From Micromonospora_J zhanjiangensis (GTDB taxonomy: Bacteria > Actinomycetota > Actinomycetes > Mycobacteriales > Micromonosporaceae), in NCBI RefSeq assembly GCF_042650605.1, contig NZ_JBHSBN010000025.1, forward strand, positions 20,795 to 84,794: a DNA stretch of 64,000 nucleotides. Direction: 5' to 3'. The notes below the pieces were generated by a model that did no database searches, was not told the DNA's origin, and saw nothing but the letters and a program-made list of their open reading frames with translations. Shown here piece after piece: positions 1 to 8,096 of the stretch. The translations under genes were made by a program, and so were the position numbers. How positions within the stretch are numbered: position 1 is the stretch's first letter; each line of letters opens with the position of its first letter.

Positions 1-520
1 GCCGCCGCCACCGGCGGGGCAGCGCCGGCAGGAAGACCAGCAGCAGCGCGCCGTACATCACCAGGGAGTCCAGGGCGTGGCCGCTCGGGAAGCTGTTGCC
101 CGGCGCGTGCGCCACCGGTACGTCGACCACCGGTCGCAGCCGCCCGACCAGCGCCTTCAACGTCGGGTCGAGGATCAACGCGCCGGCGTCGGTGACCAGC
201 AGGTACACCGCGAGCCGGGGCTGCCGCCGGATGAGCAGGCCGAGCACGGCGACGACGACCAGCCAGATCATGATCGGCCGGCCACCGAGATCGGTGACCA
301 CCCGCAACGCGTCGACCAGCATCGGGCGCGGCGACACCAGACCGTTGAACCACTCAGCGGCCTCCCGGTCCGCGTGTTGCAGCGGCGCCCAGTGGAACCG
401 GACCAGCATGAGCAGCACGCCGAAGACCACCCCGCCACCGGCGACGGCGCCCAGTCCGACCAGGCTCCGCCCGGTGAACCGTTCGACGGCCCGACCCGAC
501 ACCTCTTTGTCCGTGGTCAC
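1..520 (-). CDS. PAP2-family membrane phosphatase (3' end cut by window)
   Basis: Only the first 173 codons are present; the C-terminus lies left of the window. The start is the GTG at 520, preceded by a strong GGAGGGAGG ribosome site. The translation shows several hydrophobic segments, then the KxxxxxxRP motif (KALVGRLRP) and the PSGH motif (NSFPSGHA). These are the first two signature motifs of type 2 phosphatidic acid phosphatase / acid phosphatases. The third motif, SRxxxxxHxxxD, would be off the edge. The family dephosphorylates lipid phosphates such as phosphatidic acid, lysophospholipid phosphates or undecaprenyl diphosphate at the membrane; the actual substrate cannot be told. The diacylglycerol kinase and YihY genes on the same strand upstream fit a lipid phosphate theme. 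Confidence 0.85.
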   Translation of the reverse strand, partial: MTTDKEVSGRAVERFTGRSLVGLGAVAGGGVVFGVLLMLVRFHWAPLQHADREAAEWFNGLVSPRPMLVDALRVVTDLGGRPIMIWLVVVAVLGLLIRRQPRLAVYLLVTDAGALILDPTLKALVGRLRPVVDVPVAHAPGNSFPSGHALDSLVMYGALLLVFLPALPRRWRR

Positions 521-632
521 CCGGGACCCTCCCTCCACGCCTTCTGGCGTGCCGGATTACCCGGTTGGGTGGATCGGTACACCGGGTCCGCGGCGAGTCG
601 CCCGGGCCGCGGCGCCCGCACCGCCGGGCCGT

Positions 633-1634
633 TCAGAGGGCGGTCATCTCGCCGGTGTCGTACTCCGGGTCGCGCTGCGCCTCCGGCTCCCACAGGTCCG
701 GCTGGGCCGGTTCCCGGACACCGATCCGCAGCCCCTCCAGCTGGGCCGCGAAGGCCAGCCCGCCGAACAGCGCTATGCCGGTCAGGTTGGCCCACAGCAG
801 CAGGGCCATCACCCCGGTCAGCGCCCCGTACGTCTGGCCGAACGCGTCGCTGAACCGGACGTAGGCCGCCAGCAGCACGCTGGCCAGCCACCACAGCACG
901 GTGCTGATGCCGGCGCCGAACAGCAGCCAGGACAGGCCCGGCTGCCGGCGCCGAGGGGCGTGCCGGAACAGCACCGCGACCGCGAACACGGTCAGGGCGA
1001 GGCTGGTCGGCCAGCGGACCACGTTCCAGATGTCCTTGGCCACCGGGCCCCAGGCGTAGTTGTGCTGCACCGCCGCGCCCATCGGGCCACCGGCGGCGAG
1101 CATCAGGAAGCCGAGCAGCGCGGGCAGGCCGGCGCAGACCGCGAGCACGGCGGCGCGCAGGTACTTCCAGTGCGCCGGCCGGTCGCGTTCCACCCCGTAG
1201 ATGCGGTTGGCGCCCCGCTCGATCTGGGCCATGGTGCTGGTCAACGCGATCAGGCCGGTGATCAGACCGAGCACCAGGGCCAGGTCACCCGCGTCCTCGC
1301 CGTGTTCCCGGTTGCCCAGCAGCTCGGTGACCAGGTCGGCGCTGGCGCCGGGGGTGATCGCCACCACCGTCTCGGCCAGCACCTGGCCCCCCTTGCGGAC
1401 GCCGAGGTCGGTGATCAATCCGGTCAGCGCGATCAGGAACGGCACCACGGCCAGGCAGAGCTGCAGCCCGAGGGCGCGGGCGTGGCTGAACCCGTCGCCG
1501 TACCGGAACCGGACGAAGGCGTCCCGCAGCAGGTGCCAACCGCCGTGCCGGCGCAGGGTTTGCCAGGCGTCGTCGGCGGACAACTCGTCGTCCGCCATCA
1601 GCCGGGTCTCGGGGACCGGCTGGGTGCTACTCAC
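633..1634 (-). CDS. YihY/virulence factor BrkB family membrane protein
   Basis: A 333-residue integral membrane protein with about six hydrophobic helices. It has the family-typical start (ALGLQLCLAVVPFLIALTG, about residues 50-70) and the late helix bearing YGALTGVMALLLWANLTG. The GTG start at 1634 overlaps the stop of the upstream diacylglycerol kinase gene by 8 bases, so the two are translationally coupled; a GGAGGG site precedes it. The YihY/BrkB (UPF0761) family was once called ribonuclease BN in error, and its function is still poorly defined. The C-terminal tail is acidic and hydrophilic. Family assignment is confident; function is not known. Confidence 0.85.
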   Translation of the reverse strand: MSSTQPVPETRLMADDELSADDAWQTLRRHGGWHLLRDAFVRFRYGDGFSHARALGLQLCLAVVPFLIALTGLITDLGVRKGGQVLAETVVAITPGASADLVTELLGNREHGEDAGDLALVLGLITGLIALTSTMAQIERGANRIYGVERDRPAHWKYLRAAVLAVCAGLPALLGFLMLAAGGPMGAAVQHNYAWGPVAKDIWNVVRWPTSLALTVFAVAVLFRHAPRRRQPGLSWLLFGAGISTVLWWLASVLLAAYVRFSDAFGQTYGALTGVMALLLWANLTGIALFGGLAFAAQLEGLRIGVREPAQPDLWEPEAQRDPEYDTGEMTAL

Positions 1635-2625
1635 TCCGGGCTCCCTCCACAAGCTGCTCGCCGCGCTCGGCCGCCGCCTCGGCGTCCACCGACAGGTCCG
1701 GCTCCTCCGCCGGTCGGGGCACGCAGAGCCACAACGCCTTCGGCCGGATCTCGACGTGCAGCACCCGGCCCGGTTCGATCACGTCCCCGTCCAGCTCGCG
1801 GGGCTGCGCCCGGTTGCTGGTGATCTGCACCCGGCGGCCCCGGAACACCTCCATGCCGGGCACCCGCCGTCGGCGCCGCAGCACCGCCCAGCCGAGCGAC
1901 GCCCAGTGCCCCAGCGTGCGGGGCGTCAGCACGGCCACGTCCAGCAGGCCGTCGTCCGGCTCGGCCTCGGCGAGCAGCGGTACGCCGCCCTGCAGCCGGC
2001 CGACGTTGGCGACCAACACCGAGCGGGCGCGCCGGCGTACCGGTGCCTGGCCGTCGATCCGGATGGAGACCCGCATCGGCCGGTCACGCAGGTGGCGCAG
2101 CGCGCCCATCACGTACGCGGGCCAGCCGATCCGCGCCTTCGTCGTCTCGGAGGTGGCGTCGAGCAGCTGCGCGTCGAAGCCCATCCCGGCCATCACGGTG
2201 AAGTACTGGTCACCGAAGGCGCCGACGTCGATCTGCCGGCGGCCCTGCTCGACGGCCACCTGGATGCCGGCGGTCAGGTCGGTGGACAGGCCGAGGTTGG
2301 CGGCCAGCAGGTTGCCGGTGCCGCTCGGCAGGACCGCCATCGGCACGTCGGTGCCGACCAGCGACGCGACGCAGGACAGGATGGTGCCGTCGCCGCCACA
2401 GACGAGCACCACCTGGGCGCCGGCCTCGATCGCCGCCTTGGTCTGGCCCCGACCGGGGTCCTCGACGGTCGTCTCGTACCACGACGGCTCCGGCCAGCCG
2501 GCCGCCGCCAGCGCCTCGGTGACGGTGCGGCGCAGCCCGTCCAGGTCGGTCTGCTTCGCCGGGTTGACGACGACGGCGGACCGCAGCGGGCCCCGGGGTG
2601 CGCTGGTATCGGCTCGACCGTTCAC
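1627..2625 (-). CDS. Diacylglycerol / lipid kinase (DagK family)
   Basis: A 332-residue soluble protein of the ATP-NAD/diacylglycerol kinase catalytic fold. Visible motifs are the N-terminal VVVNPAK strand, the nucleotide-binding signature VCGGDGTILSCV (about residues 75-86), LPSGTGNLLAANLGL and, near the C-terminus, ELDGDVIEPG. These define lipid kinases of the DgkB/YegS type, which phosphorylate diacylglycerol or related lipids with ATP on the inner membrane face. The GTG start at 2625 (VNGRADTS) was chosen because the family usually begins about 20 residues before VVVNP; the open frame extends further upstream but is low-complexity Pro/Arg without homology. It is coupled to the YihY gene downstream. 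Confidence 0.85.
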   Translation of the reverse strand: MNGRADTSAPRGPLRSAVVVNPAKQTDLDGLRRTVTEALAAAGWPEPSWYETTVEDPGRGQTKAAIEAGAQVVLVCGGDGTILSCVASLVGTDVPMAVLPSGTGNLLAANLGLSTDLTAGIQVAVEQGRRQIDVGAFGDQYFTVMAGMGFDAQLLDATSETTKARIGWPAYVMGALRHLRDRPMRVSIRIDGQAPVRRRARSVLVANVGRLQGGVPLLAEAEPDDGLLDVAVLTPRTLGHWASLGWAVLRRRRRVPGMEVFRGRRVQITSNRAQPRELDGDVIEPGRVLHVEIRPKALWLCVPRPAEEPDLSVDAEAAAERGEQLVEGARSE

Positions 2626-2777
2626 GGGCGTCAGTGTGCAGCACGATCGCGGTGACGGCGAGCCGACGCGAGGTGACGATCCGCGCACCGCCGGAAGGTT
2701 TGGAAACCGCAGGCACCGGCCCGGGAGCCCGGGCCCGCGGCGGGGGCCGGCGCGTCGCGCGTCGACCCCCGCGGACC

Positions 2778-3353
2778 TCAGGCCGCCGGGGGTAGTTCCT
2801 CGATCGTCCGGCGCAGGTCGTCGAGATCCACGCCGGCCCGGGCCAGGATCAGCGCGCCGAGGCCCTGACCCTCGCGGATCAGCCCGAGCAGGATGTGCTC
2901 CGGCCCGATGTGCCGGTGGTTGAGCCGCAACGCCTCGCGCAACGACAGTTCGAGGGCCTTCCGGGCCCGGCGGGACAACCGGCTCGACGGCAGCCGCCGG
3001 CCGTACCACAGGCGCCGGCCGGGTTGCGGCGGCGCCTCCAGCGCCCCCTCGCCGAACGTGCCCTCGACCGCGTCGCGCACCGCGTCCAGGTCGATGCCGA
3101 TCGAGCGCAGCGCCTCGGCGTCGGCCGTGCCGAGGCCGCCCGGCCGGACGCCCACCTGCCGCTCGATCTCGGCCCGCACCCCGTCCGCGGTCAGTCCGGC
3201 GCCGCGCAGGATCTCCCCCGCCGCGCCGACCCGCTCGTCGAGCAGGGCGAGCAGCAGGTGCTCCGTACCGATGAAATCGTGCCGCAACCGGCGCCGCTCC
3301 GCCCGGGCGTCCATGACCACCTGCCGGGCCTGGCTGGTGAACCGTTCCAACAT
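2778..3353 (-). CDS. Free-standing Clp N-terminal domain protein
   Basis: A 191-residue protein consisting of the double Clp N-terminal (Clp_R) repeat without the AAA+ ATPase modules. Repeat 1 starts MLERFTSQARQVVMDARAE and has GTEHLLLALLDE; repeat 2 has RRARKALELSLREALRLNH followed by IGPEHILLGLIREGQG. In ClpC/ClpA this domain docks substrates and adaptors, so a free copy could act as a substrate-binding decoy or adaptor; that role is inference. The start is the ATG at 3353, which overlaps the TGA of the HTH gene (TGATG) and has GGGAGGG 6 bases upstream; a GTG three bases earlier is the alternative. It forms a two-gene operon with the HTH regulator. Confidence 0.85.
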   Translation of the reverse strand: MLERFTSQARQVVMDARAERRRLRHDFIGTEHLLLALLDERVGAAGEILRGAGLTADGVRAEIERQVGVRPGGLGTADAEALRSIGIDLDAVRDAVEGTFGEGALEAPPQPGRRLWYGRRLPSSRLSRRARKALELSLREALRLNHRHIGPEHILLGLIREGQGLGALILARAGVDLDDLRRTIEELPPAA

Positions 3354-3589
3354 CACGACCCTCCCTGGGTACGCGCCGCCGGACGCCCGGCGTGCTTCTT
3401 GTGGACTGCCTGCCGACTGATTTCGAGGGCGTCGGCGATCTCCTGCCAGGACCAGCCCTGGCGGCGGGCGTTGTCGACCTGGACGGCCTCCAGCCGTTCC
3501 AGCAGGCGGCCCAGGGCCAGCACCGCCCGTAGCCCCACCCGGGGATCGGCGCTGCCGGCCGCCGCCGCGAGTTCCGTCGCGTGACTCAT
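3353..3589 (-). CDS. Small helix-turn-helix regulator of the Clp-N operon
   Basis: A 78-residue protein whose C-terminal half is a clear helix-turn-helix (WSWQEIADALEISRQAVHKKH, split as WQEIADAL - EIS - RQAVHKK). It is preceded by a short helical region rich in Ala/Leu that may dimerise. The ATG at 3589 lies six bases downstream of a good -10 box, so the mRNA is probably leaderless. Its stop overlaps the start of the Clp-N gene, and its promoter is covered by two near-identical dyads (3592-3637). Autoregulation is therefore very likely, though inferred. Small HTH genes paired with Clp-N genes recur in actinomycetes. Confidence 0.85.
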   Translation of the reverse strand: MSHATELAAAAGSADPRVGLRAVLALGRLLERLEAVQVDNARRQGWSWQEIADALEISRQAVHKKHAGRPAARTQGGS

Positions 3590-3637
3590 GCTGTCAATCT
3601 AGGTTGACAACCCGCCCCGTGTCAACCCAGGTTGACG
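3590..3637 (-). promoter_or_regulatory. Promoter with two operator dyads for the HTH/Clp-N operon
   Basis: Two 18-bp dyads are visible: TGTCAATCTAGGTTGACA at 3592-3609 and TGTCAACCCAGGTTGACG at 3620-3637, centres 28 bp apart. Read on the minus strand they contain a near-consensus promoter: -35 TTGACA (3625-3620), an 18-bp spacer, -10 TAGATT (3601-3596), then six bases to the ATG at 3589. Each dyad thus covers one promoter element, the arrangement expected of a repressor binding cooperatively. The dyads are about 70-115 bp upstream of the divergent PP2C gene and may also affect it. Confidence 0.75.
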
Positions 3638-3706
3638 GAGGGCTTCGGTCCGCCGCCACACCACGGGTTGCCGCGGCCCGTCGGGCCTGCGCGGCATACT
3701 GCGGTG

Positions 3707-4492
3707 ATGCGATCAGAACCGGACACCGTCCACACCTTCGAGGCGGGCCGGACCCGGCTCATCACGGCGGGCGACAGCTGCGTCGGCAACCGGTACCCCG
3801 CCAACTTCGACGTCCTGCACGTCGACCCGGACCTCCCGTTCGTCGCGGTCGCCGACGGGATGGGCGGCGGCCGGGGCAGCACGGTGGCCGGCGAAACCGC
3901 GATGGCCACCGTGGTCGAGGCGGTGCGCACCGCCGGCCAGGGGGCGGGCCCGGCCGACCTGCGGGCCGCCGTTGCCACCGCCCAGGACCGGGTCGGCGCC
4001 GCCGGCCGGTCGCTCGGCGAACTGACCGGTTGCACGCTGACCGCGCTGCTCGCCGGGCCCACCGGCGCCGACGCCTGGATCGTCCAGATCGGCGACTCCC
4101 GGGCCTACCGACTGCGCGACGGCCTGCTGGAGCTGCTCACGGTGGACCACACGACGGCCTGGCTGGGCGCGGTGTACGGCTGGTACCCGGCCGACTCCCC
4201 CGAGGCGGCGGCGGCCCGCTACCAGTTGACCCGGTACGTCGGTCACGGCGGCCGGCCGGAACCGGACCTGCTGAACGTCTCGCTGCGGCCCGGCGACGTC
4301 TACTGCCTGTGCACCGACGGGGTCGCCGAGCAGGTCGACTACCAGCGGCTCCGGCAGCGGCTCGGCGGGCGTACCGGTCCGGTGGAACTCCTGCGCGGGC
4401 TGCTGGCCGACACCCTCGCCGCCGGCGGCCACGACAACGCCACGGCGGCGATCATGCGGGTGGAGCAACGACTGCCGGCGCACCAGCGGTAG
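3707..4492 (+). CDS. PP2C-family serine/threonine protein phosphatase
   Basis: A 261-residue single-domain PPM/PP2C phosphatase. Metal-binding and family motifs are all present: VADGMGGGRGS (about residues 49-59), a central GCTLTALL segment, IGDSRAYRLRDG, CTDGV and GGHDNATAAI near the C-terminus. It dephosphorylates Ser/Thr in proteins with Mn/Mg ions and usually counteracts Hanks-type kinases. No transmembrane segment is seen, so it is cytosolic. The start ATG at 3707 follows a -10-like CATACT by six bases, suggesting a leaderless message; upstream in-frame starts lie inside the divergent operator region and are rejected. Confidence 0.9.
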   Translation: MRSEPDTVHTFEAGRTRLITAGDSCVGNRYPANFDVLHVDPDLPFVAVADGMGGGRGSTVAGETAMATVVEAVRTAGQGAGPADLRAAVATAQDRVGAAGRSLGELTGCTLTALLAGPTGADAWIVQIGDSRAYRLRDGLLELLTVDHTTAWLGAVYGWYPADSPEAAAARYQLTRYVGHGGRPEPDLLNVSLRPGDVYCLCTDGVAEQVDYQRLRQRLGGRTGPVELLRGLLADTLAAGGHDNATAAIMRVEQRLPAHQR

Positions 4493-4559
4493 GGACCCGA
4501 TCGGGGCATTCCCGCGCAGAACCGGCAACCGGTGCCACCGGGCGGTTTAGCCTCGGTGC

Positions 4560-5495
4560 ATGCGGCAGCACGGCACACCCGGCCGGCCGGACGCGCTCAC
4601 CCTGGACACGCCGGACGTCCTGGCCCCGCCGGGCACCCTGCCGGAACCGGTGGCGCTGGACGCCCCGGCCCGGGAACCGGTCGTGGTCGGGGTGGACGGA
4701 TCCGCGCTCAGCCTGGTCGCCGTCCGGCTCGCGGCCCGGGAGGCCGCCCGGCACCGCCGCGCGCTGCGGATCGTGCACTGTTTCAACTGGGAACCGGACC
4801 CGCGCGTGGACCCGACCACCGACCTGCGCCAGCCGGCCGAGGAGGTGATCGCACAGGCGGTCGCCACCGGCAGCGAGGAGGCCCCCCAGGTACCGGTCGC
4901 CGGCGCCATCGTCGAGGGCCCCGCGCTGACCACCCTGCTGCGCGAGTCGGGCGACGCGGCCCTGCTCGCCATCGGTGACGGCGGACTCCCCGAACGCGTC
5001 TGCGTACCGCTGGACGCCACCGCCCTGCAGATCGCCGCCCGGGCCGGCTGCAGCGTGCTGGTCGCCCGGGAGCACACCCGGCCGACCGGGCAGATCCTGG
5101 TCGGGGTCGACGGGTCGGAGACCTGCCAGGCGGCGCTCGAACTCGCCTTCGACACCGCCGCCTGGCGGGACGCCGAGCTGGTGGTGGTCCAGGCCTGGGA
5201 TCCGGACGCGCGACCGCCGGGCGGCGAGGCGCACCTAGCGGCCCGGTTCGACGCCGCGCTCGAACCGATGCGGCGCCGGTACCCGACCGTACGGGTCACC
5301 CCGCGGGTGCTGCCCGGCGAACCGAAGGACGTTCTGGTCGAGCAGTCCCGGACCGCCGAGCTGGCGGTGGCCAGCGCACGCGGCGAGCAACCCTGGCGGG
5401 GAATGCTCGGCGCGGTCAGCCAGGCGCTGCTCTACCACTCGCCGGCCCCGGTACTGATCGTCCGTGGTCCGCACGAGGTGTACGTACAGGAATAG
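4560..5495 (+). CDS. Tandem universal stress protein (two Usp domains)
   Basis: A 311-residue protein with two UspA-type domains. Domain 1 starts VVVGVDGSALSLVAVRLAA at about residue 41 and domain 2 starts ILVGVDGSETCQAALELAF at about residue 179. The ATP-binding G-x2-G-x9-G-S/T signature is degenerate in both, so nucleotide binding is doubtful. A 40-residue Pro/Asp-rich leader precedes domain 1. The ATG at 4560 sits six bases after TAGCCT (leaderless pattern). Together with phosphoketolase and the second Usp gene downstream it looks like a stress or hypoxia-adaptation locus, which is an inference from gene order. Confidence 0.85.
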   Translation: MRQHGTPGRPDALTLDTPDVLAPPGTLPEPVALDAPAREPVVVGVDGSALSLVAVRLAAREAARHRRALRIVHCFNWEPDPRVDPTTDLRQPAEEVIAQAVATGSEEAPQVPVAGAIVEGPALTTLLRESGDAALLAIGDGGLPERVCVPLDATALQIAARAGCSVLVAREHTRPTGQILVGVDGSETCQAALELAFDTAAWRDAELVVVQAWDPDARPPGGEAHLAARFDAALEPMRRRYPTVRVTPRVLPGEPKDVLVEQSRTAELAVASARGEQPWRGMLGAVSQALLYHSPAPVLIVRGPHEVYVQE

Positions 5496-5622
5496 GGCCG
5501 GTCCGGTCGGGACCAACGGCCCTGAGCGGTTCCCCGGTCGCTGGGGCAGGCTGGACCACGGACCCGCAGCCGTGGTCCGGACGAACCGCGACCGGCCCCC
5601 GACACCCGAGAGGCTCTCCCTG

Positions 5623-8043
5623 ATGGACACCGCCGTGGAAACAACCGGGACGCTCGCCGAGGACGACCTGCGCCGCCTCGACGCCTACTGGCGGGCGGCG
5701 AACTACCTCACCGTCGGACAGATCTACCTGCTGGACAACCCGCTGTTGCGCGAGCCGCTGCGGCCCGAACACGTCAAGCCCCGGCTGCTCGGCCACTGGG
5801 GCACCAGCCCGGGGCTGAACCTGCTCTACGCGCACCTGGACCGGGCGATCGTCGGCCGGGACCTCGACGCGATCTTCGTGACCGGCCCCGGACACGGCGG
5901 CCCGGCGATCGTGGCGAACACCTGGCTGGAGGGCACCTACAGCGAGCTCTACCCCTCGGTGGGGCAGGACGAGGCGGGGATGGCCCGGCTGTTCCGGCAG
6001 TTCTCCTTCCCCGGCGGCATTCCCAGCCACGTGGCCCCCGAGGTGCCCGGCTCCATCCACGAGGGCGGCGAACTCGGGTACTCGCTGATGCACGCGTACG
6101 GTGCCGCGTTCGACAACCCCGACCTGCTGGTGGCCTGCGTGATCGGCGACGGCGAGGCGGAGACCGGGCCGCTGGCCGCGAGCTGGCTGTCCAACGTGTT
6201 CCTCAACCCGGCCCGGGACGGGGCGGTGCTGCCCATCCTGCACCTCAACGGCTACAAGATCGCCAACCCGACCGTGCTGGACCGCCTCCCGATCGACGAC
6301 CTGCGCGCGATGATGCACGGGTACGGCTACCAGCCGCACGTGGTCGACCTGGTCGACCCGGAGGACCCGACCCGCGGGATCGACCCGGACCGGGCGCACC
6401 GGATCCTGGCCGGCACGCTGGACACGGCCCTCGACGAGATCGCCGACATCCAACGGCGGGCCCGCGGCGGCGGGGAGGTCACCCGACCCCGCTGGCCGAT
6501 GATCGTCCTGCGCAGCGTCAAGGGCTGGACCGGCCCGCACGAGGTGGACGGCGAGCCGGTCGAGGGCACCTTCCACGCCCACCAGGTACCGATCGCCGAG
6601 GTCCGGGACAATCCGGAGCACCTGGCCGCGCTGGACCGGTGGCTGCGCAGCTACCGCCCGGAGGAACTCTTCGACGCCACCGGCGCCCCGCAGCCGCTGA
6701 TCGCCGGGCTGCCGCCGGCCGGCGACCGGCGGATGAGCGCCAACCAGCACGCCAACGGCGGCACCGTCCTGCGCGACCTGGTGCTGCCCGACTTCCGGGA
6801 GTACGGGGTCGCGGTGCACGAGCCCGGTCGTACGGTGGTCGGGCCGACCGCGCCGACCGGGGAATGGCTGCGCGACGTGATCGCGGCCAACCCGGACCGG
6901 TTCCGGCTGTTCGGGCCGGACGAGGTGGCCTCCAACCGGCTCGGCGCGGCGTTCGAGGTCACCGACCGGGCGTTCGTCGGACAGCTCCGGCCCGGCGACG
7001 ACAACCTCTCCCCCGATGGTCGGGTGATGGAGGTGCTCTCCGAACACCTCTGCCAGGGCTGGTTGGAGGGCTACCTGCTGACCGGCCGGCACGGCGTCTT
7101 CACCAGCTACGAGGCGTTCATCCACATCGTCGACTCGATGGTCAACCAGCACGCCAAGTGGCTCAAGACGACCCGGCAGATTCCGTGGCGCCGGCCGGTC
7201 GCCTCGCTGAACTACCTGCTGTCCAGTCACGTCTGGCGGCAGGACCACAACGGCTTCTCGCACCAGGATCCCGGCTTCATCGACCACGTCATGAACAAGA
7301 AGGCCGAGGTGGTCCGGGTCTACCTGCCGCCGGACGCCAACACCCTGCTGTCCACGATGGACCACTGCCTGCGCAGCCGGCACTACATCAACGTCGTCGT
7401 GGCCGGCAAGCAGCCCGCCCCGAACTGGCTGTCGATGCCGGACGCGATCATGCACTGCCGGCGCGGGGTCGGCATCTGGGACTGGGCGAGCACCGACGCC
7501 GGCGAGGAGCCGGACGTGGTGCTGGCCTGCGCCGGCGACGTACCGACCCTGGAGACGCTGGCCGCCGCCGACCTGCTGCGCCGGCGCCTGCCCGACCTCA
7601 AGGTCCGGGTGGTCAACGTGGTGGACCTGATGCGGCTGCAACCGGAGAGCGAACACCCGCACGGGCTGCCCGACGTCGAGTTCGACAGCATCTTCACCCG
7701 GGACAAGCCGGTGATCTTCGCCTACCACGGCTACCCGTGGCTGATCCACCGACTGACCTACCGCCGACGCAACCACGAGAACCTGCACGTGCGCGGCTAC
7801 AAGGAGGAGGGCACCACCACCACGCCGTTCGACATGGTGATGCTCAACGACCTGGACCGGTTCCACCTGGTCATCGACGTGATCGAGCGGGTGCCCGGAC
7901 TGTCCGTACGGGCCGCGCACCTGCGGCAGGAGATGTTCGACGCCCGGCAGGCGTGCCGGGACCACACCCGGCGCCACGGCGAGGACTCGCCGCTGGTCAC
8001 CGAGTGGAAGTGGGCGGGCGCGCAGGGCGCCACGCCGAGCTGA
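5623..8043 (+). CDS. xfp: Phosphoketolase (xylulose-5-P / fructose-6-P)
   Basis: An 806-residue thiamine-diphosphate enzyme, the usual length for the family. It cleaves xylulose 5-phosphate (and often fructose 6-phosphate) with phosphate to acetyl phosphate and glyceraldehyde 3-phosphate (or erythrose 4-phosphate). Signature stretches are GTSPGLNLLYAHLDR, VTGPGHGGPAIVANTWLEG (about residue 85) and the TPP/Mg motif IGDGEAETGPLAASW (about residue 180), with ENLHVRGYKEEGTTTTPFDM near the C-terminus. The ATG at 5623 was chosen over earlier frame-open codons because MDTAV...LRRLDAYWRAANYLTVGQIYL matches the family N-terminus. It lies between two universal stress protein genes on the same strand. 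Confidence 0.97.
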   Translation: MDTAVETTGTLAEDDLRRLDAYWRAANYLTVGQIYLLDNPLLREPLRPEHVKPRLLGHWGTSPGLNLLYAHLDRAIVGRDLDAIFVTGPGHGGPAIVANTWLEGTYSELYPSVGQDEAGMARLFRQFSFPGGIPSHVAPEVPGSIHEGGELGYSLMHAYGAAFDNPDLLVACVIGDGEAETGPLAASWLSNVFLNPARDGAVLPILHLNGYKIANPTVLDRLPIDDLRAMMHGYGYQPHVVDLVDPEDPTRGIDPDRAHRILAGTLDTALDEIADIQRRARGGGEVTRPRWPMIVLRSVKGWTGPHEVDGEPVEGTFHAHQVPIAEVRDNPEHLAALDRWLRSYRPEELFDATGAPQPLIAGLPPAGDRRMSANQHANGGTVLRDLVLPDFREYGVAVHEPGRTVVGPTAPTGEWLRDVIAANPDRFRLFGPDEVASNRLGAAFEVTDRAFVGQLRPGDDNLSPDGRVMEVLSEHLCQGWLEGYLLTGRHGVFTSYEAFIHIVDSMVNQHAKWLKTTRQIPWRRPVASLNYLLSSHVWRQDHNGFSHQDPGFIDHVMNKKAEVVRVYLPPDANTLLSTMDHCLRSRHYINVVVAGKQPAPNWLSMPDAIMHCRRGVGIWDWASTDAGEEPDVVLACAGDVPTLETLAAADLLRRRLPDLKVRVVNVVDLMRLQPESEHPHGLPDVEFDSIFTRDKPVIFAYHGYPWLIHRLTYRRRNHENLHVRGYKEEGTTTTPFDMVMLNDLDRFHLVIDVIERVPGLSVRAAHLRQEMFDARQACRDHTRRHGEDSPLVTEWKWAGAQGATPS

Positions 8044-8096
8044 CGGAACCAACCGGGCGGGAAGGCCCCGCCCGGACCACCGGGAGGGAGGCCGCG

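Noticed and set aside
2626..3009. N-terminal extension of the diacylglycerol kinase frame
   Set aside because: The extension is Pro/Arg-rich, overlaps the Clp-N gene and has no homology. The kinase fold begins just after the GTG at 2625.
5416..8052. 878-codon open frame on the minus strand opposite phosphoketolase
   Set aside because: Its translation is His/Val/Arg-rich low-complexity sequence without motifs, and the plus strand encodes an unmistakable phosphoketolase. Long antisense frames are expected at this GC content.
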